From an uncultured Lachnospiraceae bacterium (GTDB lineage: Bacteria > Bacillota > Clostridia > Lachnospirales > Lachnospiraceae), in assembly GCA_910579225.1 (NCBI GenBank), contig CAJTTI010000009.1:52381-116380 (forward strand): a stretch of 64,000 bases of DNA, written 5' to 3'. The translations under genes were made by a program, and so were the position numbers. This document shows, in pieces, positions 16,373 through 23,968 of the stretch (within the stretch, counting starts at the first letter, position 1; each line of letters begins with the position of its first letter). The notes beneath the pieces were generated by a model, which saw only the letters and a list, made by a program, of their open reading frames with translations, searched no databases and was not told the DNA's origin.

Positions 16373-17614
16373 TTATCGCTCTGCCAGCTCTCTTGTGATA
16401 TCCTCCCAGGTCACGCCCCGCTCCGCCATCAAAACCATAGCGTGATAGAGAAAATCCGACAGTTCATACTTAATCTCCTCCGGGTCCGGATTCTTTGCCG
16501 CAATGACCAGTTCGGTGGCCTCCTCCCCGACTTTCTTGAGAATTTTATCAATTCCTTTATCAAACAAATAATTGGTGTAGGAGCCTTCTTTCGGATGAAG
16601 CTTTCGGTCCATAATTACATCATAGACATGCTCAAATACTTTCAGTGGATTTGTCTCTTCATAATCCTTTTTCACCAGATCACGATAAAAACAGGATTTA
16701 TGCCCCGTATGGCATGCCACTCCTGTCTGACTTACTTTTGCCAGAAGCGTATCCTGGTCACAGTCTACGGACAGAGATTTTAAATACTGAAAATGACCGC
16801 TGGTCATTCCTTTTGTCCACAACTCATTGCGGCTTCTGCTCCAATAAGTCATCTTCCCTGTCTGAATCGTCATCTGAAAGGCTGATTCATTCATATAAGC
16901 CAACATCAGTACTTCGGAAGTCCGGTAATCCTGCACCACCACCGGCAACAGTCCGTCCTTCCCTGGCTTCAGGTCTCTCCAGGCAAAACTGCTCTCCAGC
17001 ACATTCATGCGAAGTCCCCGGGCGGCGGCTTTTCTCTTCAAATCCATAAAGTCAGCTGCCTCTGTGGAAAAATAGGCAGCAGCAATTCCCGTCACCCATT
17101 TATTGGACAGCACTTCGATCACTGCATTATCGGAAGCCGCCGGACTGATACTGATCACCGGAAGTTCGCCCCTGTACGGGCACTGACTGTCCGAACCGGA
17201 CCAGAACAGCATGCTTCCCCACTCTTCCATCGTACGGGACAGCTGGGATTCATCCGAAAGACTGATGGCAATCTTCTCCCGTCCAAAACGCTCAGATACT
17301 TCCTGCGCCATCTCCACATTGCTCTCTCTGCCGAAATTTAATACAGCTTTTCTGCATCCGGCATACAGAATCTTCTTCACATCCTCCGTCCGCCGGATGT
17401 GCCCGCCTGCATATACAGGGATTTCTGCTTTCCTGCAGATTTCCTTCATTTTGCCAAGATGAATCTCATGGTCTTCCTCTGTCTCTGACAGATCCAGAAT
17501 CAGGATGGCGTCAGCTCCATGATTGCTGTAGTATTCCGCCAGCTTTACTCCGTCCAGGCCCTTGACCTCCCCATTCTGAAGGGGCATAACCGGAATCAGA
17601 TATTTCTTTTTCAT
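16373..17614 (-). CDS. hisIE: HisIE bifunctional enzyme with an N-terminal HisF/HisA-like domain
   Basis: The 413-residue protein is a triple fusion. Residues 1 to about 200 resemble the HisF/HisA barrel (GADAILILDL, then IPVYAGGHIRRTEDVKKIL). Residues about 215-315 are HisI, phosphoribosyl-AMP cyclohydrolase, with the metal-binding run DCDQD and CHTGHKSCF. The rest is HisE, phosphoribosyl-ATP pyrophosphohydrolase (VGEEATELVIA). HisI and HisE look intact. In the barrel-like part the aspartate expected in the HisF CLDV motif is replaced (VMPL), and the second catalytic aspartate is not evident, so it is probably not a working cyclase. The start follows the hisB stop by one base. Confidence 0.88.
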   Translation of the reverse strand: MKKKYLIPVMPLQNGEVKGLDGVKLAEYYSNHGADAILILDLSETEEDHEIHLGKMKEICRKAEIPVYAGGHIRRTEDVKKILYAGCRKAVLNFGRESNVEMAQEVSERFGREKIAISLSDESQLSRTMEEWGSMLFWSGSDSQCPYRGELPVISISPAASDNAVIEVLSNKWVTGIAAAYFSTEAADFMDLKRKAAARGLRMNVLESSFAWRDLKPGKDGLLPVVVQDYRTSEVLMLAYMNESAFQMTIQTGKMTYWSRSRNELWTKGMTSGHFQYLKSLSVDCDQDTLLAKVSQTGVACHTGHKSCFYRDLVKKDYEETNPLKVFEHVYDVIMDRKLHPKEGSYTNYLFDKGIDKILKKVGEEATELVIAAKNPDPEEIKYELSDFLYHAMVLMAERGVTWEDITRELAER

Positions 17615-17615
17615 A

Positions 17616-18203
17616 TCATAAACTGCCTTTCGTTGATAATACATCTGTGACCCGCGGATCATAAGAGACTGCTGCATCCAGCGCTTTGGCAAATGCCTTG
17701 AACATAGCTTCACAGATATGATGATTGTTGCTTCCTGACAATACTTTAAAGTGCAGATTCATCTGTCCGCTGTAAGAGACGGCATAGAAAAACTCTTTTA
17801 CCATCTCTGTATCCAGATCCCCAACCCTTGGCACTGTGAATACCGCATCTGACACATAATATGGCCTTCCGGACAGATCCACGGCGCAGAGCACCAGCGC
17901 CTCATCCATGGGGAGGATACAGCTTCCGTACCGCCGGATCCCCTTTTTGTCGCCCACCGCTTCTCTGACAGCGTTTCCAAGCACGATCCCCGTATCCTCC
18001 ACCGTATGATGACAGTCAACGTCCAGATCCCCGTCCACAGAGACATCCAGGTCAAAAAAGCCATGCCGCGCAAAGCCATCCAGCATGTGGTCAAAAAACC
18101 CAATCCCCGTATCCGGTCTCGCCTGTCCGCTTCCATCCAGATCCAGGCTGAGCCGGATCTTTGTCTCCTTTGTATTTCGTTCTATTGTTACCATTCTGTT
18201 CAT
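17616..18203 (-). CDS. hisB: Imidazoleglycerol-phosphate dehydratase
   Basis: The 195-residue protein is a monofunctional HisB. It shows the manganese-binding motifs FFDHMLDGFARHG and DCHHTVEDTGI near residues 38-75, and the later repeat SGSNNHHICEAMFKA. It dehydrates imidazole glycerol phosphate in histidine synthesis. The ATG at 18203 has GGAG eight bases upstream, immediately beyond the last copy of a 107-bp repeat that separates it from hisD. It is followed directly by hisIE. Confidence 0.92.
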   Translation of the reverse strand: MNRMVTIERNTKETKIRLSLDLDGSGQARPDTGIGFFDHMLDGFARHGFFDLDVSVDGDLDVDCHHTVEDTGIVLGNAVREAVGDKKGIRRYGSCILPMDEALVLCAVDLSGRPYYVSDAVFTVPRVGDLDTEMVKEFFYAVSYSGQMNLHFKVLSGSNNHHICEAMFKAFAKALDAAVSYDPRVTDVLSTKGSL

Positions 18204-18219
18204 GATTTGTACTCCATTA

Positions 18220-18477
18220 CAGTTCCGCTCCATCCCTTCCGACGCACCGGTGGGAGATCAATTCCTGAACGCCCTCGCGGGCATTCCTCCATTGATCTGT
18301 GCGTCTTCCGGGCTTCCGCTGTTTTACAGTTCCGCTCCATCCCTTCCGACGCACCGGTGGGAGATCAATTCCTGAACGCCCTCGCGGGCATTCCTCCATT
18401 GATCTGTGCGTCTTCCGGGCTTCCGCTGTTTTACAGTTCCGCTCCATCCCTTCCGACGCACCGGTGGGAGATCAATT
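18220..18477. repeat. 107-bp tandem repeat (two full copies plus a 44-bp partial)
   Basis: Copies lie at 18220-18326 and 18327-18433, with a partial copy at 18434-18477; the copies look identical. Each unit contains nested inverted repeats, GATCAAT/ATTGATC around GCCC-GCGA-GGGC, and GTGCGTC/GACGCAC around CTG/CAG. The period is not a multiple of three. The array fills the space between the conserved end of hisD and hisB and would fold into strong hairpins in the mRNA. It resembles a palindromic intergenic element of the REP/BIME sort, not a CRISPR array. Confidence 0.92.
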
Positions 18478-19772
18478 TCCGGTTTCTGAAAGCGCACCCG
18501 GATGGAATTCGCGTGTGCAGTGAGCTGCTCATTTTCTGCAAAATATTCAATATCTTCATGAACCTTCTGAAGAGCTTCTCTGGAATAATAAATAATGCTG
18601 GATTTTTTTACAAAATCATCCACGGAGACCGGGGAAAAAAATCTGGCAGTTCCGTTCGTCGGAAGAATATGATTCGGGCCCGCAAAATAATCACCCAGAG
18701 GTTCGCTGCTGTTCTCTCCCAGGAAAATCGCCCCTGCATTTTTAACTTTCATCATATCCTCGAATGGATTTTTTGTCATAATCTCCAGATGTTCGGAAGC
18801 AATCAGATTCACAGTTTCCATGGCGGCTTCTTCAGAGTCTGCCACCAGAAGATATCCGTAATTGTCCAGCGACTTCTGTATGATCTCTTTTCTTGATAAT
18901 TTTTTAACGAACTTGTCTATTTCTTCCGATACCTGTTCTGCCAGTCTCCGGCTCGTCGTGACAAGAATCGCACTGGCCAGTTCGTCGTGCTCTGCCTGGG
19001 ACAGAAGGTCAGCCGCCACATATTCCGGATTGGCCGTTTCATCCGCCAGCACCAGTATCTCACTGGGACCGGCAATAGAATCAATGCTTACATATCCGGA
19101 TACTGCTTTCTTTGCCAGCGCCACAAAGATATTGCCCGGCCCGGTGATCTTGTCCACCTTCGGCACGCTTTCTGTTCCAAAGGCCATGGCCGCCACCGCC
19201 TGAGCGCCACCCATTTTATAGATTTCATCTGCGCCTGCTTCCTTCGCCGCCACGAGAACGGCAGGATTCACTTTCCCCTGACTGTTACAGGGGGTTGCCA
19301 TGATGATCCTTTCCACCCCTGCGATCCGGGCGGGTACAAGGTTCATCAGAACTGAGGAGGGATAGACTGCCTTTCCACCCGGCACATACACTCCTGCCGC
19401 CTGAAGAGGAGTTACCTTCTGTCCCAGCATGGTTCCTTCCGGCGTCGTATCAAACCAGCTGCAGCGCTTCTGTCTCTCATGATAGGCCCGGATATTCTTA
19501 AGCGCTTTTCTTATGATCATAAGAAGCTTCTGGTCAACCTTCTCATATGCTTCTTTTATCTCTGACTCTGTCACCTGAATATTGGAAGCATCAATCTCCG
19601 GACAGTCAAAACGGTTCGTATATTCGAACAGGGCCGCATCCCCTTCCCTGCGCACCCGCTCCACAATTTCCGCAACCGTATCAAGATATTGTCCGTAGTG
19701 ATTCGGACTCCTTTTCAATAGCTGGTCCAAAATCTCTTTTCTGGACACTTCGTCCAGACTGATGATACGCAT
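18324..19772 (-). CDS. hisD: Histidinol dehydrogenase with a repeat-encoded C-terminal extension
   Basis: The 482-residue protein catalyses the last two steps of histidine synthesis. It has the zinc-ligand motif LLSQAEHD, the catalytic SEHLEI and the aspartate region GDYFAGPNH; the normal C-terminal zinc histidine occurs in LTAHANSIRVRF at about residue 427, where HisD proteins usually end. About 53 further residues are encoded by the partial third and the complete second copy of the 107-bp repeat, ending at a TAA in the first copy. The extension is Arg/Gly-rich and is unlikely to be functional. The start ATG has AGGAG nine bases upstream. Confidence 0.9.
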   Translation of the reverse strand: MRIISLDEVSRKEILDQLLKRSPNHYGQYLDTVAEIVERVRREGDAALFEYTNRFDCPEIDASNIQVTESEIKEAYEKVDQKLLMIIRKALKNIRAYHERQKRCSWFDTTPEGTMLGQKVTPLQAAGVYVPGGKAVYPSSVLMNLVPARIAGVERIIMATPCNSQGKVNPAVLVAAKEAGADEIYKMGGAQAVAAMAFGTESVPKVDKITGPGNIFVALAKKAVSGYVSIDSIAGPSEILVLADETANPEYVAADLLSQAEHDELASAILVTTSRRLAEQVSEEIDKFVKKLSRKEIIQKSLDNYGYLLVADSEEAAMETVNLIASEHLEIMTKNPFEDMMKVKNAGAIFLGENSSEPLGDYFAGPNHILPTNGTARFFSPVSVDDFVKKSSIIYYSREALQKVHEDIEYFAENEQLTAHANSIRVRFQKPEIDLPPVRRKGWSGTVKQRKPGRRTDQWRNAREGVQELISHRCVGRDGAEL

Positions 19773-19861
19773 ATCTGTCTCCTTTCTTAACCTCAAACGT
19801 ACGATTCCTCTTCCGTCCGACATCAAAACACCCGTTTAATAACGGTGAAAATAAAGTCTCC

Positions 19862-20497
19862 TCAGATCACCGTTTTCAGCTCATTGATGATCCTGCCGAT
19901 CCGTTCATTTTCCATCTTCATACTCACCTGATTCACCACCATACGGGCCGACAAGGGACACACTTCTTCCAGCACATTCAGACCGTTTTCTCTCAGAGTC
20001 GACCCTGTCTCCACAATATCCACAATCACTTCGGACAGGCCCACGATGGGCGCAAGTTCTATAGAACCGTTCAGCTTGATGATCTCCACTGTCTGATGTT
20101 TGCGGTTGTAGAAATAATCTTTGGCAATCTGCGGATATTTGGTGGCCACACGAATCAGTTCCTGATGTTTCAGAAGTTCCCGGGCAGATTCCGGACCACA
20201 GACGCACATCCGACATTTTCCATATCCAAGGTCCAACACCTCATACATTCGTCTGCCTTCCTCCAGAATTGTATCTTTCCCTACAATCCCCACATCAGCA
20301 GCGCCATACTCCACATAAGTCGGCACATCCGGAGCCTTGGCGAGAAAAAACCTCAGTTTCAGTTCTTCATTGACGAAAATCAGCTTGCGGGTAGCCGGAT
20401 CCTCCATCTCCCGGCAAGTGATGCCGATCTGCCCGAACAGCTCCATGCTTTTCTTCGCAAGCCGTCCTTTGGCAAGCGCAAAGGTCAGATATCTCAT
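19862..20497 (-). CDS. hisG: ATP phosphoribosyltransferase, short (HisZ-dependent) form
   Basis: The 211-residue protein lacks the C-terminal regulatory domain of long HisG, as expected where HisZ is present. It starts with the HisG signature FALAKGRLAKKS and has the PRPP-binding stretch IVDIVETGSTLRENGL. It catalyses the first, committed step of histidine synthesis. The ATG overlaps the hisZ stop in ATGA, so the two subunits are translationally coupled. Confidence 0.93.
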   Translation of the reverse strand: MRYLTFALAKGRLAKKSMELFGQIGITCREMEDPATRKLIFVNEELKLRFFLAKAPDVPTYVEYGAADVGIVGKDTILEEGRRMYEVLDLGYGKCRMCVCGPESARELLKHQELIRVATKYPQIAKDYFYNRKHQTVEIIKLNGSIELAPIVGLSEVIVDIVETGSTLRENGLNVLEEVCPLSARMVVNQVSMKMENERIGRIINELKTVI

Positions 20498-21684
20498 ACC
20501 GTTCCCTCCTCCTGTGCATAGATAATCTCGCAGATTCGGTTTTTTCTGGCATAGGACTCATAGTCCCGCCCGATTCGGGCCGGCATAAGTTCCACTGCCA
20601 TACCCCGGGTCCTGAGTTCCATGGCTTTCCGAATTGCGCAATCCGCCTGGGAGGCCCGGTACACGATCATTACTTTCTCCTCCCCTGAATCCACTGCCAC
20701 TTTCTGACGGGACAGCGCATTCATCAGGCGGTCGGTCACAAAGGCAAAGCCCGTGGCGGGAGCCGGTTTTCCGAAATGATCCATCAGTGTATCGTAACGT
20801 CCCCCTTTGGCCACCGCTTCTCCGGTCCCATATGTGTACGCCTGAAAGATAATCCCTGTGTAATATTTATATTTACTGACCACACCCAGGTCGAAGGTTA
20901 CATATTTTTCGTATCCGTAACAGGAAAGCAAATCATGAATTTTCCGCAGCCGTTCCAGTGCCCGTTTGGCATCTTCTGTCACGGCACACGCGTCTGCCTT
21001 TTCCAATATTTCCACAGAGCCGAACAGATTGGGAATCTCTGCAAAAGCCTCTTTTAATCCTGCCGCAATCGGAAGAGGTTCCAGAAGTTCCCGCACTCCA
21101 TATATATTCTTGTTGGAAATCAGCTCCCGAAGTTCAATCTCCATCTCTTCGTCCAGCCTGGATTCTTTCAGAAGACTTTTGAAGAAATCCACATGTCCGA
21201 TGCTGACCTGAAATTCCTTAAGTCCGGTCTTCAACAGTGACTCGGCCACCAGAGCGATCATCTCTGCATCTGCCTCCACGCCGCCGTTCCCGATCAGCTC
21301 TGCTCCCATCTGGGTATTCTCTTTCAGGCGTCCCTGAAAATCCGAATGATTGATAAATGTATTGGCCATGTAACACAACCGGACCGGCATATCCTCTTCC
21401 GTAAAATATTTCGCCACCGCCCGGGCGATGGATGGTGTAATATCCGGCCTCAGTACCAGCGTATTACCCTCTCTGTCAAAAAATTTAAACAGCTCCCGGG
21501 AAGTTACTGTCCCCACTTCTCTGCTGAATACATCAAAAAACTCAAAAGTCGGCGTCTGGATATCTTCATAACCATAGCTGTGCAGAACTCCGTGCAAAAT
21601 CTCCTGTACCTGGTTCTTTCTTCTGCATTCTTCATTATAAATGTCCCGTACCCCTTCCGGAGTATGTAAAATCTGCCTGTACAT
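20494..21684 (-). CDS. hisZ: ATP phosphoribosyltransferase regulatory subunit
   Basis: The 396-residue protein resembles the catalytic core of histidyl-tRNA synthetase (LHTPEGVRDIYNEE, then FDREGNTLVLRPDITPSIAR) but is paired with a short HisG and lacks the synthetase anticodon-binding domain, which defines HisZ. It confers feedback control by histidine on HisG. I place the start at 21684; an upstream in-frame ATG at 21711 lacks a ribosome site. It is the first gene of the his operon. Confidence 0.92.
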   Translation of the reverse strand: MYRQILHTPEGVRDIYNEECRRKNQVQEILHGVLHSYGYEDIQTPTFEFFDVFSREVGTVTSRELFKFFDREGNTLVLRPDITPSIARAVAKYFTEEDMPVRLCYMANTFINHSDFQGRLKENTQMGAELIGNGGVEADAEMIALVAESLLKTGLKEFQVSIGHVDFFKSLLKESRLDEEMEIELRELISNKNIYGVRELLEPLPIAAGLKEAFAEIPNLFGSVEILEKADACAVTEDAKRALERLRKIHDLLSCYGYEKYVTFDLGVVSKYKYYTGIIFQAYTYGTGEAVAKGGRYDTLMDHFGKPAPATGFAFVTDRLMNALSRQKVAVDSGEEKVMIVYRASQADCAIRKAMELRTRGMAVELMPARIGRDYESYARKNRICEIIYAQEEGTV

Positions 21685-21745
21685 GGCCTGCCCTCTCTTT
21701 TGCTTTATCATGGTAAATCGCTGCCTTATTAAAGACAACAGATGT

Positions 21746-21773
21746 ATTATACCATGTCATCCGTGATTGTCAA
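21746..21773 (-). promoter_or_regulatory. Promoter of the his operon
   Basis: TTGACA (21773-21768), a 16-bp spacer and TATAAT (21751-21746) on the minus strand are both perfect hexamers. The -35 lies inside the last codons of recU. The leader before hisZ is only about 55 bases, too short for a T-box. Confidence 0.8.
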
Positions 21774-22314
21774 CCTCTGATTCTTCATCCAGACTCAGAT
21801 CCAGGCTTAAAGGTTCCAGATAAGGCACCAGAAATCCCCGGCCGGAATCAAAGAAGTAAGCCGGATCCAATTCCTCTATCCGGAAACTTTTTCTTCCGCC
21901 CTCCAGAGCCCGGTTCCAGTAAGTCAGAAGCTGCCGGATATGGAGATAATAGAACTTTTGTTCTGATGTATAATAAATAATCAGAAATGCTTTCCCGCCC
22001 TGCTTCTCGTAATCCTTCATAAATGCCACCTGATGCTCATGTACGTTATGAAGCGGAAAGGTCTTTGTATTGCATTCCTTGGCGTCAAAACAGACAGGAA
22101 TCCCCTGTACGGCCCCAATATAATCCACTGTACTTTTCTGTTCAAAATATGCAAGCGTAATATGTCTGTGCTCTTTATCAATCTGAATGGGCGTAATCGG
22201 CGTGGGTACTTTCTGTATCAGTGCCAGTCCTTTTTCCCGGTATTTTTCGTTGGTCCGGTTAATCATATCCTCCAGAGTGGAGCCCCGAAGCCCTCTCGTG
22301 TTCCAGGTTGCCAT
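21757..22314 (-). CDS. recU: Holliday junction resolvase RecU
   Basis: The 185-residue protein matches RecU: N-terminal NTRGLRGSTLEDMINRTNEKY, the active-site region KSTVDYIGAVQGIPVCFDAKEC and the following HEHQVAF. RecU cleaves Holliday junctions and aids chromosome segregation in Firmicutes. The ATG overlaps the end of the pseudouridine synthase gene upstream, with AAAGGA as ribosome site, so they form one unit. In many Firmicutes recU sits beside a penicillin-binding protein gene; that partner is absent here. Confidence 0.88.
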   Translation of the reverse strand: MATWNTRGLRGSTLEDMINRTNEKYREKGLALIQKVPTPITPIQIDKEHRHITLAYFEQKSTVDYIGAVQGIPVCFDAKECNTKTFPLHNVHEHQVAFMKDYEKQGGKAFLIIYYTSEQKFYYLHIRQLLTYWNRALEGGRKSFRIEELDPAYFFDSGRGFLVPYLEPLSLDLSLDEESEVDNHG

Positions 22315-22315
22315 C

Positions 22316-23290
22316 TCATATATCCTTTCCGGCAGCTTCTATGATCTTTTTCATAAGCACAGGAAGCTCTGCTGTAACTGTTTTTCCTGACAACCCCTCA
22401 AGAGGACCTGTAAGCTCCGGCAGCTCCAGACGACAGGCATGAAGAAGCTGATGGGTCAGTCCGTATGCTGCACGGTAACAATCATTGATTTTCTTTTGGC
22501 CATACTTATAATCGCCAATCAGCGGATATCCCTCTGACGCCAAATGGGCACGGATCTGATGGGAACGCCCGGTGATCAGACATACTTCCAGAAGCGTACA
22601 GTCTTTGTACACCTGAAGCGGATGGTATTCGGTCTCAATCCTGCCGGCGTTCTCCTGCTCTTCCTGAAAGATCCGGACTTTATTGGAACCTGGATCTTTT
22701 TGAAGCCATCCGCTGATCCGTCTCCCTTCCGTCAGCCTTCCGTGTACAAGACACTGGTAGTATTTGTGCAGGCTCCGGTCCCGCAGCAGTTCCGACATAG
22801 TCTGAAGACCTGCCAGAGATTTTCCGCATATGACGATTCCGCTGGTGTTCCGGTCCAGACGGTTACAGACGGATGGACGAATCGGATCTCCTTCCTTCCA
22901 CTGACCGCTCTGCTGCAGATAGCCCATCAGATATTCATTCAGCGACACATCCCCGGACTCTGCTTTCTGAGTAAGCATCCCCACCGGTTTATTGACCAAC
23001 AGAATATGGCAGTCTTCATACAGAATCTGAAGCCGGGTCACCGGATAGGGAACCGTCTTTTCCTCCAGGCGGCCGGCAAATTTCTCATAGGTTTCATCGG
23101 ACAGGAAGACTTTCACCTCATCTCCCGCCTGCACCTTCTCACTGCCGTCTGCTTTCTTTCCGTTCAGTGTAATATTTTTCTTCCGCATCATTTTATACAA
23201 AAAACTTCTGGGTGCTTCTTTTAAATATCGACCCAGCAGCTTATCCAGCCGCTGTCCGGCCTCTGCACCAGTAACTGTAATGATTTTCAT
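22316..23290 (-). CDS. RluA-family rRNA/tRNA pseudouridine synthase
   Basis: The 324-residue protein has an N-terminal S4 RNA-binding domain (about residues 12-60) and an RluA catalytic domain with the signature CNRLDRNTSGIVI; the catalytic aspartate is at about 146. It isomerises specific uridines in structured RNA. The overall arrangement resembles RluC/RluD, but the modified position cannot be deduced. The ATG has AGGAGG eight bases upstream. recU follows with a near overlap. Confidence 0.88.
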   Translation of the reverse strand: MKIITVTGAEAGQRLDKLLGRYLKEAPRSFLYKMMRKKNITLNGKKADGSEKVQAGDEVKVFLSDETYEKFAGRLEEKTVPYPVTRLQILYEDCHILLVNKPVGMLTQKAESGDVSLNEYLMGYLQQSGQWKEGDPIRPSVCNRLDRNTSGIVICGKSLAGLQTMSELLRDRSLHKYYQCLVHGRLTEGRRISGWLQKDPGSNKVRIFQEEQENAGRIETEYHPLQVYKDCTLLEVCLITGRSHQIRAHLASEGYPLIGDYKYGQKKINDCYRAAYGLTHQLLHACRLELPELTGPLEGLSGKTVTAELPVLMKKIIEAAGKDI

Positions 23291-23368
23291 ACTGTCCTCC
23301 TGACGGTCTTGCGCGGCGAAATAACGCTGCCTGAACCCGGCGCAGAAAATACTTTCATCCGTATTCCC

Positions 23369-23968
23369 CTACAGAGAAAATGCCGACAGAAGATGCCGGA
23401 TGATCTCCTCTCTCGTCCACCCGGGATACCGGTCATCCCCCTGAAAAGGGACCTCCTCCGGCTCTTCCAGGGCCATCTGTTCCACCCGCTTTAAAAAGGC
23501 CTGCGAATCCTTTAAAATCTCCACATTCTGCTTATAGGCACTGTTCTTCAGCATCGTCCGGACATGGGCCGCCGCTTTCCCGGGATCCAGCTTCTGATCG
23601 CTGGAATATCCAGCCACCGTTCTTCCTGATATCACCATACAGTCCACATAATAATTCCTCTCATAAGAGGTGAAGACATTCTCATAGAGAACCAGACGAT
23701 TCCCTCTGACCGCCTCCACGTTCTCCTGGAATCCCTGATCTATGGAACGATACCTGCCTGCCAGAATCGCCCGCACCATCTGATTGCAGCCCGGAAGACA
23801 ACCTACCACAGCCACCACCGTCATGACATTTTCCCGGGTTCCATGAATCATCCAGGCGGCCAGAAAGATCAATATGGGGATTGTCAGCATCAGTATTGTC
23901 TTTCTCCACGCATACCTGCGGTTCCGGTCCAGATATCCATAAGTACCTTTTTCAAGTTTTGTCCCCAT
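23369..23968 (-). CDS. Two-span membrane protein, conserved in Lachnospiraceae, unknown function
   Basis: The 199-residue protein has two closely spaced hydrophobic helices at about residues 25-42 and 48-66, then a soluble domain of about 130 residues with no catalytic motif I recognise. Its ATG follows the TAG of the YgiQ-type gene without a gap and has AGGAGG upstream, so it is translated in the same operon. Homologues downstream of such radical SAM genes exist in related genomes to my knowledge, but no function has been assigned. Confidence 0.7.
   Translation of the reverse strand: MGTKLEKGTYGYLDRNRRYAWRKTILMLTIPILIFLAAWMIHGTRENVMTVVAVVGCLPGCNQMVRAILAGRYRSIDQGFQENVEAVRGNRLVLYENVFTSYERNYYVDCMVISGRTVAGYSSDQKLDPGKAAAHVRTMLKNSAYKQNVEILKDSQAFLKRVEQMALEEPEEVPFQGDDRYPGWTREEIIRHLLSAFSL

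Noticed and set aside
18220..18477. CRISPR array
   Set aside because: The repeats are 107 bp and contiguous, with no spacers, and no cas genes are present.
21685..21739. Histidine T-box before hisZ
   Set aside because: The leader from the predicted start is about 55 bases, and no T-box sequence or specifier stem is visible.
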